From assembly GCA_023460855.1 (NCBI GenBank), contig JAEWOS010000011.1, positions 1 through 64,000 of the forward strand: DNA of 64,000 nucleotides. The letters run 5' to 3'. Shown piece after piece: positions 53,028 through 61,109 of this stretch. The stretch comes from Bacteroidota bacterium (GTDB taxonomy: Bacteria > Bacteroidota > Bacteroidia > Flavobacteriales > Weeksellaceae). The notes beneath the pieces are model-generated. The model was given only the letters and a program-made list of their open reading frames with translations. It was not told the DNA's origin and made no database searches. The position numbers were made by a program, and so were the translations under genes. Every line of letters starts with the position of its first letter. Position 1 is the first letter of the stretch.

Positions 53028-55853
53028 ATGAAAAAATATTTCTATCTTCTTTTGTTGGCATTTTTTGCCATTAACACACATGCACAGCGAGATACAGAAC
53101 ACTGGTTTGCTCCGATGAAAGCCCGGACAGGCTCCAGTCATCAGCAGGCGCTGTTTCTGTCTACAGATTCTGTGACACCATTTCCGGTTTCCATTTACAG
53201 TAACAATATTCTTTTGGGTACTGTTACCATCAGTAAAGGAAGTCCGCAACAATTTCCGGTAGATATCGACCGGATTATTGCCAAACTTGAATGGGATACG
53301 TTTACAGTTATTGACAAAGGTCTTTATCTGACGGGAGCGAATCCGTTTTTTGCAACGCTTCGTTTTTCGGTACTTTCACATGGTGAAATTTTAACATCGA
53401 AAGGTAAGGCAGGTATTGGTACTAAATTTTACGCGGTTAACGCACCGTCAACAATCAGTTCCAGTTCCGACAATTTCACGGTCGGGGTTTTAGCGACTGA
53501 GGACAACACAGCGGTGACGATTTCGGGATATGATCCTGCAGTAGAATTTTCCAATGGGTCTTCCGGTATCACTAATCCTACTATTACATTCAACTTGAAT
53601 AAAGGACAGTCCTATCTCATGGAAGGCTACAATAATATCGCCGCAAACCGGGAAGGATTTATCGGAGCCAAGATTGAAGCGACAAAACCCATATCTGTCA
53701 CCAATGGAAATTTCGGTGGCAACTATGTAATTGGAAACGGTTCAACAGGAACCGACATCATTATGGACCAGTCCGTACCTACTGAAAGATTAGGGAAAGA
53801 TTTTGTGCTGGTGAAAGGGTACGGTACTTTAACTGCCGGAACGGAGGGTGCTATCGTTGTAGCGACGGTAGACGGCACACAAATCAGCGTTAACGGCGGT
53901 CCTGTTCTGGCAACCATCAACGAAGGAGAACATTACAGAGTTCTTTCAGATGCTTATCAGAATAACGGAACCGGTGGAACCGAGCATTATAATATGTTTT
54001 TGCAGACCTCGGAAAACGCCTATGTTTATCAGCTGCTTTCGGGTGTAGCCACCAGTAATAACCAGTCCGGATTCAACTACATTCCGCCGTTAAGCTGTTA
54101 TTTGCCAAGAACCATTAACGAAATTGGATTAATTAATCAGATGCCGGGTGCGAGCCCGACTCCTACCGTAAAATTAAATGTTCTTACCGAAGCAGGAGCA
54201 GTAGTTTCTGTAAACGGTATAACACCAACTGCGGCACAGGGTCCTTTTCCTGTAACCGGAACTTCAGCCTGGGTATCCTACAGTATTCTGAATGTTTCAG
54301 GAAATTACACCATTACTTCTGACAAAGCTGTTACGGCCGGTATTGCGGCAGGTTCCGGTGCGATGGGTTATGGCGGTTATTTTGCAGGTTTCTCTTCAGT
54401 ACCTGCGGTTTCAAAAGTAACGGGAGAATGTGTACCGGGTCTTGTTATTGCGGTGGACGATATTTTCCAGACTTATCAGTGGAACAGAAACGGCAACCCA
54501 ATCGCTGGAGCTAATTCCAATACTTATACACCGACACAGTCGGGATCCTATACCTGTACAGTTTCTATCGGAACATGTGCACCGGTAACAACGCCTCCGT
54601 ACATTGTTAAAAACTGTACGTTTGAAAGTACTCAAAACCTGGGTACATGTACAACACTAACAATTACACCGGCGTTTTCTGCACCAACCACACAGACTGT
54701 AGTACCAACCACAGTTACAATTTTAACACCTCCGACTTTAGGTACGGTTACTATTGATCCTGCAACAGGAATCATCACGTATACCAGAAATCCGGGTGTA
54801 ACAGGTTCTGACCAGTTTGTATTCACATTCTGCGGAAACGATCCTGTTTTCACAGATTGCGAGGAAGTGACTGTTAATATTCTTCCACCGGTTTATCCGG
54901 TAGCATACGATGCTGTACTGCAGGGCTGCTACATTCCGGAAGATCTTACAAGAGGAACATTCGACCTGAATAATGCAGATGTTTCGAACACACCGAATAC
55001 GACACTGAAATTCTATCCTACGCTTGTTGATGCGCAGAATGACACCAATCCGATTGTTACTACTGCCGGTTACGTTGCTACTGAAGGAACTAATATTTAT
55101 GTAAGAGTTTACAGTAATACAGGATGTTTCAGCATCTCTAAAATTACACTTACAATTGTAGCACCGAAATATTCAACAGTGCTGCAGGACAAAGTGATCT
55201 GTGAAGATGCTACAGCGTCGCTTGATGCTGGACCTGGATACGATGCTTATGTTTGGAGTACAGGTGCAACAACTCAGTCAGTTACCAATCTTCCGATCGG
55301 AGAGTACTGGGTTGATCTTCACCATGAAGGATGTACAACGCGTCAGTTTGTAAGAATTCTGAAATCTTCTTCTCCGACAGTAACGAATATTGATATTACC
55401 AATAATACAGTAACACTTACTGCAACTGGAGGAAATCCACCGTACGAATATTCAATGGACGGCGTAACATGGCAAAGTTCAAATGTATTCAGCGGACTTC
55501 TTCGCGGAGAGAATACGTTCTACGTGAGAGATTCTTACAACTGTGCACCGATTTCCGTAACTGTGACGGTTCCAAACCTGATCAACGCTATTACGCCAAA
55601 CGGTGATAATCAGAATGACGTAATTGATTATCGCGCGCTTGCATACAAGGAAAATCTTACGTTCACCGTGTATGACCGTTACGGAAAATTAATCCATACA
55701 GCTGATAAGAGCAATAACCATTCTTGGAACGGATACTTCCAGGGGAAAAAACTTCCTACATCAACGTACTGGTATACGATTACCTGGACAGAAGATGACG
55801 CAGCGAAAACCTTCGTGAAATATTCCGGTTGGGTACTTGTTAAGAATCAATAG
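53028..55853 (+). CDS. Large secreted protein with IgGFc-binding-like N-domain and T9SS type B sorting tail
   Basis: A 941-residue protein. Signal peptide FYLLLLAFFAINTHAQ (residues 4-19). The first ~450 residues resemble IgGFc-binding-like domains found in flavobacterial surface proteins (HWFAPMKARTGSSHQQ, YVYQLLSGVATSNNQSGFNYIPPL). Ig-like and SprB-like stretches follow (YQWNRNGNPIAGANSNTYTP, GNPPYEYSMDGVTW), then the gliding-motility-associated type B tail (INAITPNGDNQND...FTVYDRYGKLIH...WNGYFQGKKLPTSTYWYTI). It is probably displayed on the cell surface through the type IX system. It is transcribed alone between two terminators. Confidence 0.9.
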   Translation: MKKYFYLLLLAFFAINTHAQRDTEHWFAPMKARTGSSHQQALFLSTDSVTPFPVSIYSNNILLGTVTISKGSPQQFPVDIDRIIAKLEWDTFTVIDKGLYLTGANPFFATLRFSVLSHGEILTSKGKAGIGTKFYAVNAPSTISSSSDNFTVGVLATEDNTAVTISGYDPAVEFSNGSSGITNPTITFNLNKGQSYLMEGYNNIAANREGFIGAKIEATKPISVTNGNFGGNYVIGNGSTGTDIIMDQSVPTERLGKDFVLVKGYGTLTAGTEGAIVVATVDGTQISVNGGPVLATINEGEHYRVLSDAYQNNGTGGTEHYNMFLQTSENAYVYQLLSGVATSNNQSGFNYIPPLSCYLPRTINEIGLINQMPGASPTPTVKLNVLTEAGAVVSVNGITPTAAQGPFPVTGTSAWVSYSILNVSGNYTITSDKAVTAGIAAGSGAMGYGGYFAGFSSVPAVSKVTGECVPGLVIAVDDIFQTYQWNRNGNPIAGANSNTYTPTQSGSYTCTVSIGTCAPVTTPPYIVKNCTFESTQNLGTCTTLTITPAFSAPTTQTVVPTTVTILTPPTLGTVTIDPATGIITYTRNPGVTGSDQFVFTFCGNDPVFTDCEEVTVNILPPVYPVAYDAVLQGCYIPEDLTRGTFDLNNADVSNTPNTTLKFYPTLVDAQNDTNPIVTTAGYVATEGTNIYVRVYSNTGCFSISKITLTIVAPKYSTVLQDKVICEDATASLDAGPGYDAYVWSTGATTQSVTNLPIGEYWVDLHHEGCTTRQFVRILKSSSPTVTNIDITNNTVTLTATGGNPPYEYSMDGVTWQSSNVFSGLLRGENTFYVRDSYNCAPISVTVTVPNLINAITPNGDNQNDVIDYRALAYKENLTFTVYDRYGKLIHTADKSNNHSWNGYFQGKKLPTSTYWYTITWTEDDAAKTFVKYSGWVLVKNQ

Positions 55854-55877
55854 GAATTAATAATTAATAGTAAATAG

Positions 55878-55904
55878 AAAAGCACGGTTTTAGCCGTGCT
55901 TTTT
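55878..55904. terminator. Bidirectional terminator between convergent genes
   Basis: Stem AAAAGCACGG / CCGTGCTTTT, loop TTTTAG, T-run on both strands. It ends the T9SS type B gene and lies 5 bases after the NlpE-like gene ends on the other strand. Confidence 0.88.
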
Positions 55905-55908
55905 CGTT

Positions 55909-56406
55909 TTAAGGATTGAGGGATTTCAACTTTTTTGCCAGCTTGTATTCCTCTCTTATTGTTCTGTCACCAACTCTTTCAGCCATCCAGACATTTCCTT
56001 CCCCAACAAAATATATTCTGTTCGAAACATGTTCCTCTGGATTACTCAGAGTAATAAATGAACCGCTTTCATCAAATTTAAATGAGCCGCTGCTGTTGAA
56101 AACGCCATCCTGCTCTTCCAGATACGTTTCCTTCATGGTGTAAGTTTTATCATCATTTAAAACGAGCGTCGTTTCAATTCCGGGGCAGGATGCACAGGGA
56201 AGTATTCCGGCATACGTTCCGTTCCAGTCAACAGATGTTTCCGTGTTGTCGCCATCCGCCACAATTTGCAGCGTGTCTTCAGGATAAACGGCATGCGTCA
56301 CTGAATCTGCGATGATTTCAGCAGTGCTTTCTGTGTTTGCCTGCTCTTTACTGCAGGAAAAAAGCATCAATCCGGCAATTGCAGCCGGTAAGATCATTTT
56401 GTTCAT
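55909..56406 (-). CDS. NlpE-like lipoprotein
   Basis: About 165 residues from the ATG at 56406. Signal ILPAAIAGLMLFSC with acylated cysteine, then a low-complexity linker and the NlpE N-domain: WNGTYAGILPCASCPGIETTLVL with the CxxC motif. In E. coli NlpE signals surface or copper stress; here only the N-domain is present. An upstream in-frame ATG at 56541 would put about 45 non-signal residues before the lipobox and is rejected. It has no obvious partner genes. Confidence 0.86.
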   Translation of the reverse strand: MNKMILPAAIAGLMLFSCSKEQANTESTAEIIADSVTHAVYPEDTLQIVADGDNTETSVDWNGTYAGILPCASCPGIETTLVLNDDKTYTMKETYLEEQDGVFNSSGSFKFDESGSFITLSNPEEHVSNRIYFVGEGNVWMAERVGDRTIREEYKLAKKLKSLNP

Positions 56407-56490
56407 AAATTCCGATTTTTCACCTTGTATGCAAAAACAGTGCAGATCTCTGGTAATTTTTATTAAACATGAATCATAGACTTTTAAACA

Positions 56491-56526
56491 AGAAAAATCC
56501 GCAGAAATTTTCTGCGGATTTAGTTT
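56491..56526. terminator. Terminator after pruA (minus strand)
   Basis: Stem AAATCCGCAGAAA / TTTCTGCGGATTT with T-runs on both sides, located 35 bases past the pruA stop on the minus strand. It insulates pruA from the NlpE-like gene. Confidence 0.85.
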
Positions 56527-56555
56527 TTGAAATCGGTCCAATTTCTAAATTGATA

Positions 56556-58181
56556 TTATCCCAGGAATGGATATTTGTAGTCTTTAGGAGAAACAAAAGT
56601 CTCCTTTACGGAACGTACAGAAACCCATCGCAAAAGATTCATTTTAGAACCTGCCTTATCATTTGTTCCAGATGCTCTTGCTCCGCCGAAAGGTTGCTGA
56701 CCAACAACTGCGCCGGTTGGTTTGTCGTTGATGTAGAAATTTCCTGCAGCATTTTCCAGCGCGTTGTATGCTTCCTCAATAGCATAACGGTCTTTCGCGA
56801 AAATAGATCCTGTTAAAGAATATGGAGAAGTTTCATCAACCAGTTTCAAAGTTTCTTCCCATTTTTTATCTTCATATACGTAGATTGTCAGAATAGGGCC
56901 GAAAATTTCTTCACACATGGATGAATACTGCGGATTTGAAGTTTCAATCACCGTAGGCTCTACAAAATAACCTTTTTTATCTTCGCATTTTCCGCCGAAA
57001 ATTACCTTGGCATCTTTGTCTTTTTTAGCAGCTTCAATATAATTCTTGCATTTGTTGAAGGATGCCTGGTGAATAACGGCATTTACAAAATTAGAAGGAT
57101 CTTCAGGAGTGCCCATTTTTACGGTTTTCAGTTGTGCACCCATGATGCTTTGAACTTCTTTCCACAAAGATTTAGGAATATAAGCTCTCGAAGCTGCGGA
57201 ACATTTCTGTCCCTGATATTCGAATGCGCCTCTAACCAGTGCAGTTGCTACGGCTGCAGCGTCTGCACTTGGATGTACCATCACGAAATCTTTTCCGCCG
57301 GTTTCTCCAACAATTCTTGGATATGTTTTATACTTATGGATGTTTTCGCCAATCATTTTCCACATTCCCTGGAATACCGAAGTAGAACCTGTAAAATGAA
57401 GTCCTGCAAAATCCGGATGTGAAAGTACTTTTTCAGCAGTTTCAGCGCCCGGCGTATAAATCAGGTTGATTACTCCGTCCGGAAGTCCGGCCTCCTGGAA
57501 GATTTCCATAATAACCTGCGCAGAATATACCTGAGAATGAGAGGGTTTCCACACCACTACATTACCAAGCATTGCCATACATGATGGAAGGTTTCCTGCA
57601 ATTGCAGTAAAATTAAATGGCGTTACAGCAAAGCAAAAACCTTCAAGCGGTCTGTATTCGGAGCGGTTCCAGATTCCTTCACTCGAAACCGGCTGTTCTG
57701 CATACATTTCGGTCATGAATTCTACATTGAATCGCAGGAAATCGATAAATTCACATGCAGCATCAATTTCTGCCTGCATCACATTTTTTCCCTGTCCGAT
57801 CATTGTCGCGGCATTCAGTCTGTCTCTGTATGGTCCGGCCAAAAGTTCAGCAGCTTTCAGGAATATTGAAGCACGCTGTTCCCAGCCTAAAGCATTCCAG
57901 TCTTTTTTCGCAGCCATTGCAGCTACAATAGCCTGGTCCACATGTTTCATATCGCCTTTATAATAAAATCCCAGATCATGCTGATGATCCTGCGGAGATT
58001 CAATGCGTGTCTTCTCCTTGGTTTTTACTTCCTTTCCGCCGATGTACATTGGAATTTCCACTTTTTCCTTCCACATTTTTTTATACGTGGCGATCAGTGA
58101 TTTTACCTCGTCGCTGCCCGGTTCATAGCTTCTTACTGGTTCATTTATCGCGTAAGGAACCTGAGAAATGGCTTTTGTCAT
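56556..58181 (-). CDS. pruA: L-glutamate gamma-semialdehyde (1-pyrroline-5-carboxylate) dehydrogenase
   Basis: A 541-residue aldehyde dehydrogenase superfamily member. The catalytic cysteine is in YQGQKCSAASRAY (C327) and the general-base glutamate in VGETGGKDF (E293); PFNFTAIAGNL is typical of P5C dehydrogenases. It performs the second step of proline catabolism, oxidising glutamate semialdehyde to glutamate with NAD. Proline dehydrogenase is not adjacent, so this is the monofunctional form. It has its own -7 box on the minus strand. Confidence 0.96.
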   Translation of the reverse strand: MTKAISQVPYAINEPVRSYEPGSDEVKSLIATYKKMWKEKVEIPMYIGGKEVKTKEKTRIESPQDHQHDLGFYYKGDMKHVDQAIVAAMAAKKDWNALGWEQRASIFLKAAELLAGPYRDRLNAATMIGQGKNVMQAEIDAACEFIDFLRFNVEFMTEMYAEQPVSSEGIWNRSEYRPLEGFCFAVTPFNFTAIAGNLPSCMAMLGNVVVWKPSHSQVYSAQVIMEIFQEAGLPDGVINLIYTPGAETAEKVLSHPDFAGLHFTGSTSVFQGMWKMIGENIHKYKTYPRIVGETGGKDFVMVHPSADAAAVATALVRGAFEYQGQKCSAASRAYIPKSLWKEVQSIMGAQLKTVKMGTPEDPSNFVNAVIHQASFNKCKNYIEAAKKDKDAKVIFGGKCEDKKGYFVEPTVIETSNPQYSSMCEEIFGPILTIYVYEDKKWEETLKLVDETSPYSLTGSIFAKDRYAIEEAYNALENAAGNFYINDKPTGAVVGQQPFGGARASGTNDKAGSKMNLLRWVSVRSVKETFVSPKDYKYPFLG

Positions 58182-58209
58182 GTTAATTGTGATTTTTTAG
58201 TAATTCTTA

Positions 58210-58217
58210 CAAAAATA
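58210..58217 (-). promoter_or_regulatory. Candidate minus-strand -7 box (TATTTTTG) upstream of pruA
   Basis: The plus strand reads CAAAAATA, the complement of TATTTTTG, 28 bases upstream of the pruA start in the 185-base divergent gap. Confidence 0.5.
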
Positions 58218-58330
58218 CTGAAAATAAAAGGATTTTGGAAAAATTGCTCAACGGTCTTCCTGAATTCTTTCGTTGGAAAATGATATAATTTATAGGCAGA
58301 TAGATGCAATAGTGCAGCACGATTAATTGT

Positions 58331-58338
58331 TAGCTTTG
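58331..58338 (+). promoter_or_regulatory. Candidate -7 box (TAGCTTTG) upstream of the ligase-associated operon
   Basis: It matches TAnnTTTG, 28 bases before the TTG start at 58367. A good -33 TTG is not evident. Confidence 0.4.
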
Positions 58339-58366
58339 TTGATCATGGTTTTTTGAAACAAGCAAT

Positions 58367-59395
58367 TTGAAACTCATTCAGTTCACAAACAAAGGAATTT
58401 ACTGTCCTGCCGGCAGATTTTATATTGATCCGTGGCGACCGGTAGATCTGGCTGTAATAACGCACGGCCACGGTGATCATGCGCGGTGGGGAATGAAGAA
58501 ATATCTTTGTCATCACCATACTAAACCAATTCTGTATGCAAGAATAGGAGCGGATATCGAATGTCAGAGTCTGGAATATGCTGAAACGCTGGATATCAAT
58601 GGCGTAAAATTGTCATTTCATCCCGCAGGTCACATAATTGGTTCAGCGCAAATCCGTCTCGAATATAAAGGATACGTCGCTGTAATTTCCGGTGATTATA
58701 AAACCGTTGATGACGGACTCTCCACACCTTTTGAAACGGTGAAGTGCCACGAATTCGTTACGGAAAGCACTTTCGGACTCCCTGTTTACAACTGGCTGCC
58801 ACCGCAAAAAATCGATGACCAGCTCCAAAACTGGGTTTCCAGAAACAAAGAATATCAGAAGACATCGGTGTTTATAGGCTATTCACTTGGCAAAGCGCAG
58901 CGCATTATGAAAGCGGTTGAAGGGCTGGGCAAAATTTACGTTCACAGTTCTATTGCGCGGCTCAACGAAGCTTTTAGTTCAGTGGGAATAGAACTTCCCG
59001 ATTATGAAACTGCTGATTTTAACGATGGCCGGAAAGAAATGCAGCATGAAATCGTGATTGTCCCGCCGGCTTTGCTCGACAGCAATATGATCAGGAAAAT
59101 TCCGGATGCCGCAACTGCGATCTGCAGTGGCTGGATGCAGGTTCGCGGTTCCAGAAGATGGCGCTCAGCTGATGCAGGTTTTGCAGTAAGTGATCATGCA
59201 GACTGGAACGGTTTGCTCGATGCGGTCAAAGCAACTGAAGCGGAACTCGTACACGTAACACATGGACAGACTGCGGTTTTTTCTAAATATTTAAATGAAA
59301 TCGGAATTAAATCCGATGTGGTAGAAACGCTGTTTGGTGAAGATGAAGAAGAAAAGGAAAAAGGAATTATCGAAGAGGAAGGACAGGACAATTAA
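58367..59395 (+). CDS. Ligase-associated DNA exonuclease (metallo-beta-lactamase fold)
   Basis: A 342-residue protein of the MBL/beta-CASP-like group. The metal site is ITHGHGDHARWG, with later HPAGHIIGSAQ and SGDYKT. The start is TTG at 58367: an in-frame TGA at 58340 and no ATG or GTG between leave no other choice, and KLIQFTNKGIYCP is the usual family beginning. In bacteria this exonuclease is encoded with an ATP-dependent ligase, a helicase and a phosphoesterase, as here. It would process DNA ends in a repair pathway. The acidic C-terminal tail (EDEEEKEKGIIEEEGQ) is variable. Confidence 0.9.
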   Translation: MKLIQFTNKGIYCPAGRFYIDPWRPVDLAVITHGHGDHARWGMKKYLCHHHTKPILYARIGADIECQSLEYAETLDINGVKLSFHPAGHIIGSAQIRLEYKGYVAVISGDYKTVDDGLSTPFETVKCHEFVTESTFGLPVYNWLPPQKIDDQLQNWVSRNKEYQKTSVFIGYSLGKAQRIMKAVEGLGKIYVHSSIARLNEAFSSVGIELPDYETADFNDGRKEMQHEIVIVPPALLDSNMIRKIPDAATAICSGWMQVRGSRRWRSADAGFAVSDHADWNGLLDAVKATEAELVHVTHGQTAVFSKYLNEIGIKSDVVETLFGEDEEEKEKGIIEEEGQDN

Positions 59396-59479
59396 AGTTG
59401 AAATTGAACGAGAGAATTCCGGAGAATCTGTGAAATGACAATAGATTTATAGCTTAAAGCCAAAAGGTTTTAGAAGAAA

Positions 59480-61060
59480 ATGAAAAACTTCGCGACATTA
59501 ATCAACGCACTCGAAAGCACCAATAAAACCAATGCAAAAATCGATGCCATGGTGAAATATCTGGAACAGGCTCCGGATCAGGACCGGTTGTGGTTTATTG
59601 CGCTGTTTACGGGGAAAAGGCCGAAGAGAAATGTCAACACCAGTCTGATGAAAGAATGGGCGCTTGAAATTACCGGACTTCCACTCTGGCTTTTTACCGA
59701 AAGCTATGCTGCAGTCGGCGATCTGGGAGAAACACTTTCACTGATTTTGCCTGCTGCGGAAAATGAAATCGATAAATCGCTGACTGAATGGATGAACGAG
59801 ATTATTGACCTGAAGCCAAAAACTGAAGGGGAAAAAAAACAGTTCGTCACAGATTCCTGGAACGGCCTCTATTATACGGAACGGCTGATATTCAACAAAT
59901 TAATTGGCGGTAGCTTCCGGATCGGGGTCTCACATAAAATGCTGGTAAATGCGCTCGCAAAATATTCCGGCATGGATGTCAGCACGTTGATGCACAGTAT
60001 TATGGGAAAATGGAATGTCGATGAAGTTAATTTTGATGAATTAATTTCGGGGCAGAACGTAAATCACGATAATTCCAAACCATATCCGTTCTGTTTGGCT
60101 TACGCGCTCGAGAAAAATCCCGAGGATCTCGGCGAGGAAGAGGACTGGCTTGTGGAATACAAATGGGACGGCATCCGTGCTCAGCTCATTAGCAGAAACG
60201 GCGAAATTTTCATCTGGTCACGCGGTGAAGAACTGGTCACAGATCAGTTTCCGGAAATTGTCGGGGCATTGAATGACGTAAAAAAGGATTTCGTAATTGA
60301 TGGGGAAATTCTGACGGTTACAGACGGGAATGTTCTTAATTTCAATGAGCTTCAGAAAAGGCTCAACCGGAAAAATGTCACAAGAAAAATGCAGGAAGAA
60401 ATCCCGGTCGAAATATTTGCCTATGATCTTCTCGAACTCGATGGTGCAGATCTTCGCGAATCACCGATGTCTGAAAGAAGAAAACTGCTTGAAAAACTGC
60501 TGTCCGAATTACAGTGCAGCCGCATAAGTCTTTCTGAAGAAGTTCGTTTTGAAAAATGGGAACAACTGGATGAAATTCGCAGCAATGCCCGTGAAATAAA
60601 CAGTGAAGGTCTGATGCTGAAGCAGAATAATTCAGTATACCATACCGGAAGAAAAAAAGGAGACTGGTGGAAATGGAAAATTGATCCGATGACGATTGAT
60701 GCTGTTTTGATTTACGCACAAAAGGGAAGCGGCAGAAGAAGTTCCTATTATACAGATTATACTTTTGCCGTAAAAAATGAAGGACAACTGGTGACGATCG
60801 CAAAAGCTTATTCCGGTTTAACCGACAAGGAAATAATGGAGGTAAGCAGGTTTGTAACCAAAAATTCTCTGGAAAAATTCGGTCCGGTAAGAACGGTGAA
60901 ACCCGAGCTCGTTTTTGAAATTGCATTTGAGGGAATCGGTTTCAGCAAACGTCACAAAAGCGGTGTGGCATTGCGTTTTCCGAGGATTTTACGGTGGAGA
61001 CGCGATAAAAAAGCAGAAGAAATTGATGAACTGCAGGAAGTTATAAAGCTGATCAGGTAA
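59480..61060 (+). CDS. ATP-dependent DNA ligase of the ligase-associated repair cassette
   Basis: A 526-residue ligase with an N-terminal DNA-binding domain (1-200), the nucleotidyltransfer lysine in motif I EYKWDGIRAQ (K228), motif III-IV segments (VIDGEILT, NSEGLMLK) and motif V WWKWK. An OB-fold follows with GLTDKEIMEVSRFV and RFPRILRWRRDK. It seals nicks using ATP and is distinct from the NAD-dependent LigA that bacteria keep for replication. It follows the exonuclease by 84 bases and is followed after 49 bases by the helicase. Confidence 0.93.
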   Translation: MKNFATLINALESTNKTNAKIDAMVKYLEQAPDQDRLWFIALFTGKRPKRNVNTSLMKEWALEITGLPLWLFTESYAAVGDLGETLSLILPAAENEIDKSLTEWMNEIIDLKPKTEGEKKQFVTDSWNGLYYTERLIFNKLIGGSFRIGVSHKMLVNALAKYSGMDVSTLMHSIMGKWNVDEVNFDELISGQNVNHDNSKPYPFCLAYALEKNPEDLGEEEDWLVEYKWDGIRAQLISRNGEIFIWSRGEELVTDQFPEIVGALNDVKKDFVIDGEILTVTDGNVLNFNELQKRLNRKNVTRKMQEEIPVEIFAYDLLELDGADLRESPMSERRKLLEKLLSELQCSRISLSEEVRFEKWEQLDEIRSNAREINSEGLMLKQNNSVYHTGRKKGDWWKWKIDPMTIDAVLIYAQKGSGRRSSYYTDYTFAVKNEGQLVTIAKAYSGLTDKEIMEVSRFVTKNSLEKFGPVRTVKPELVFEIAFEGIGFSKRHKSGVALRFPRILRWRRDKKAEEIDELQEVIKLIR

Positions 61061-61109
61061 AATTTTTTTTCCAGTAAATGGATTCCTGTGAAATCCCAAA
61101 TAGCCGTTT

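Noticed and set aside
56469..56816. 115-codon plus-strand open frame at the pruA 3' end
   Set aside because: It spans the pruA terminator and the antisense of the pruA C-terminus, with no protein-like features.
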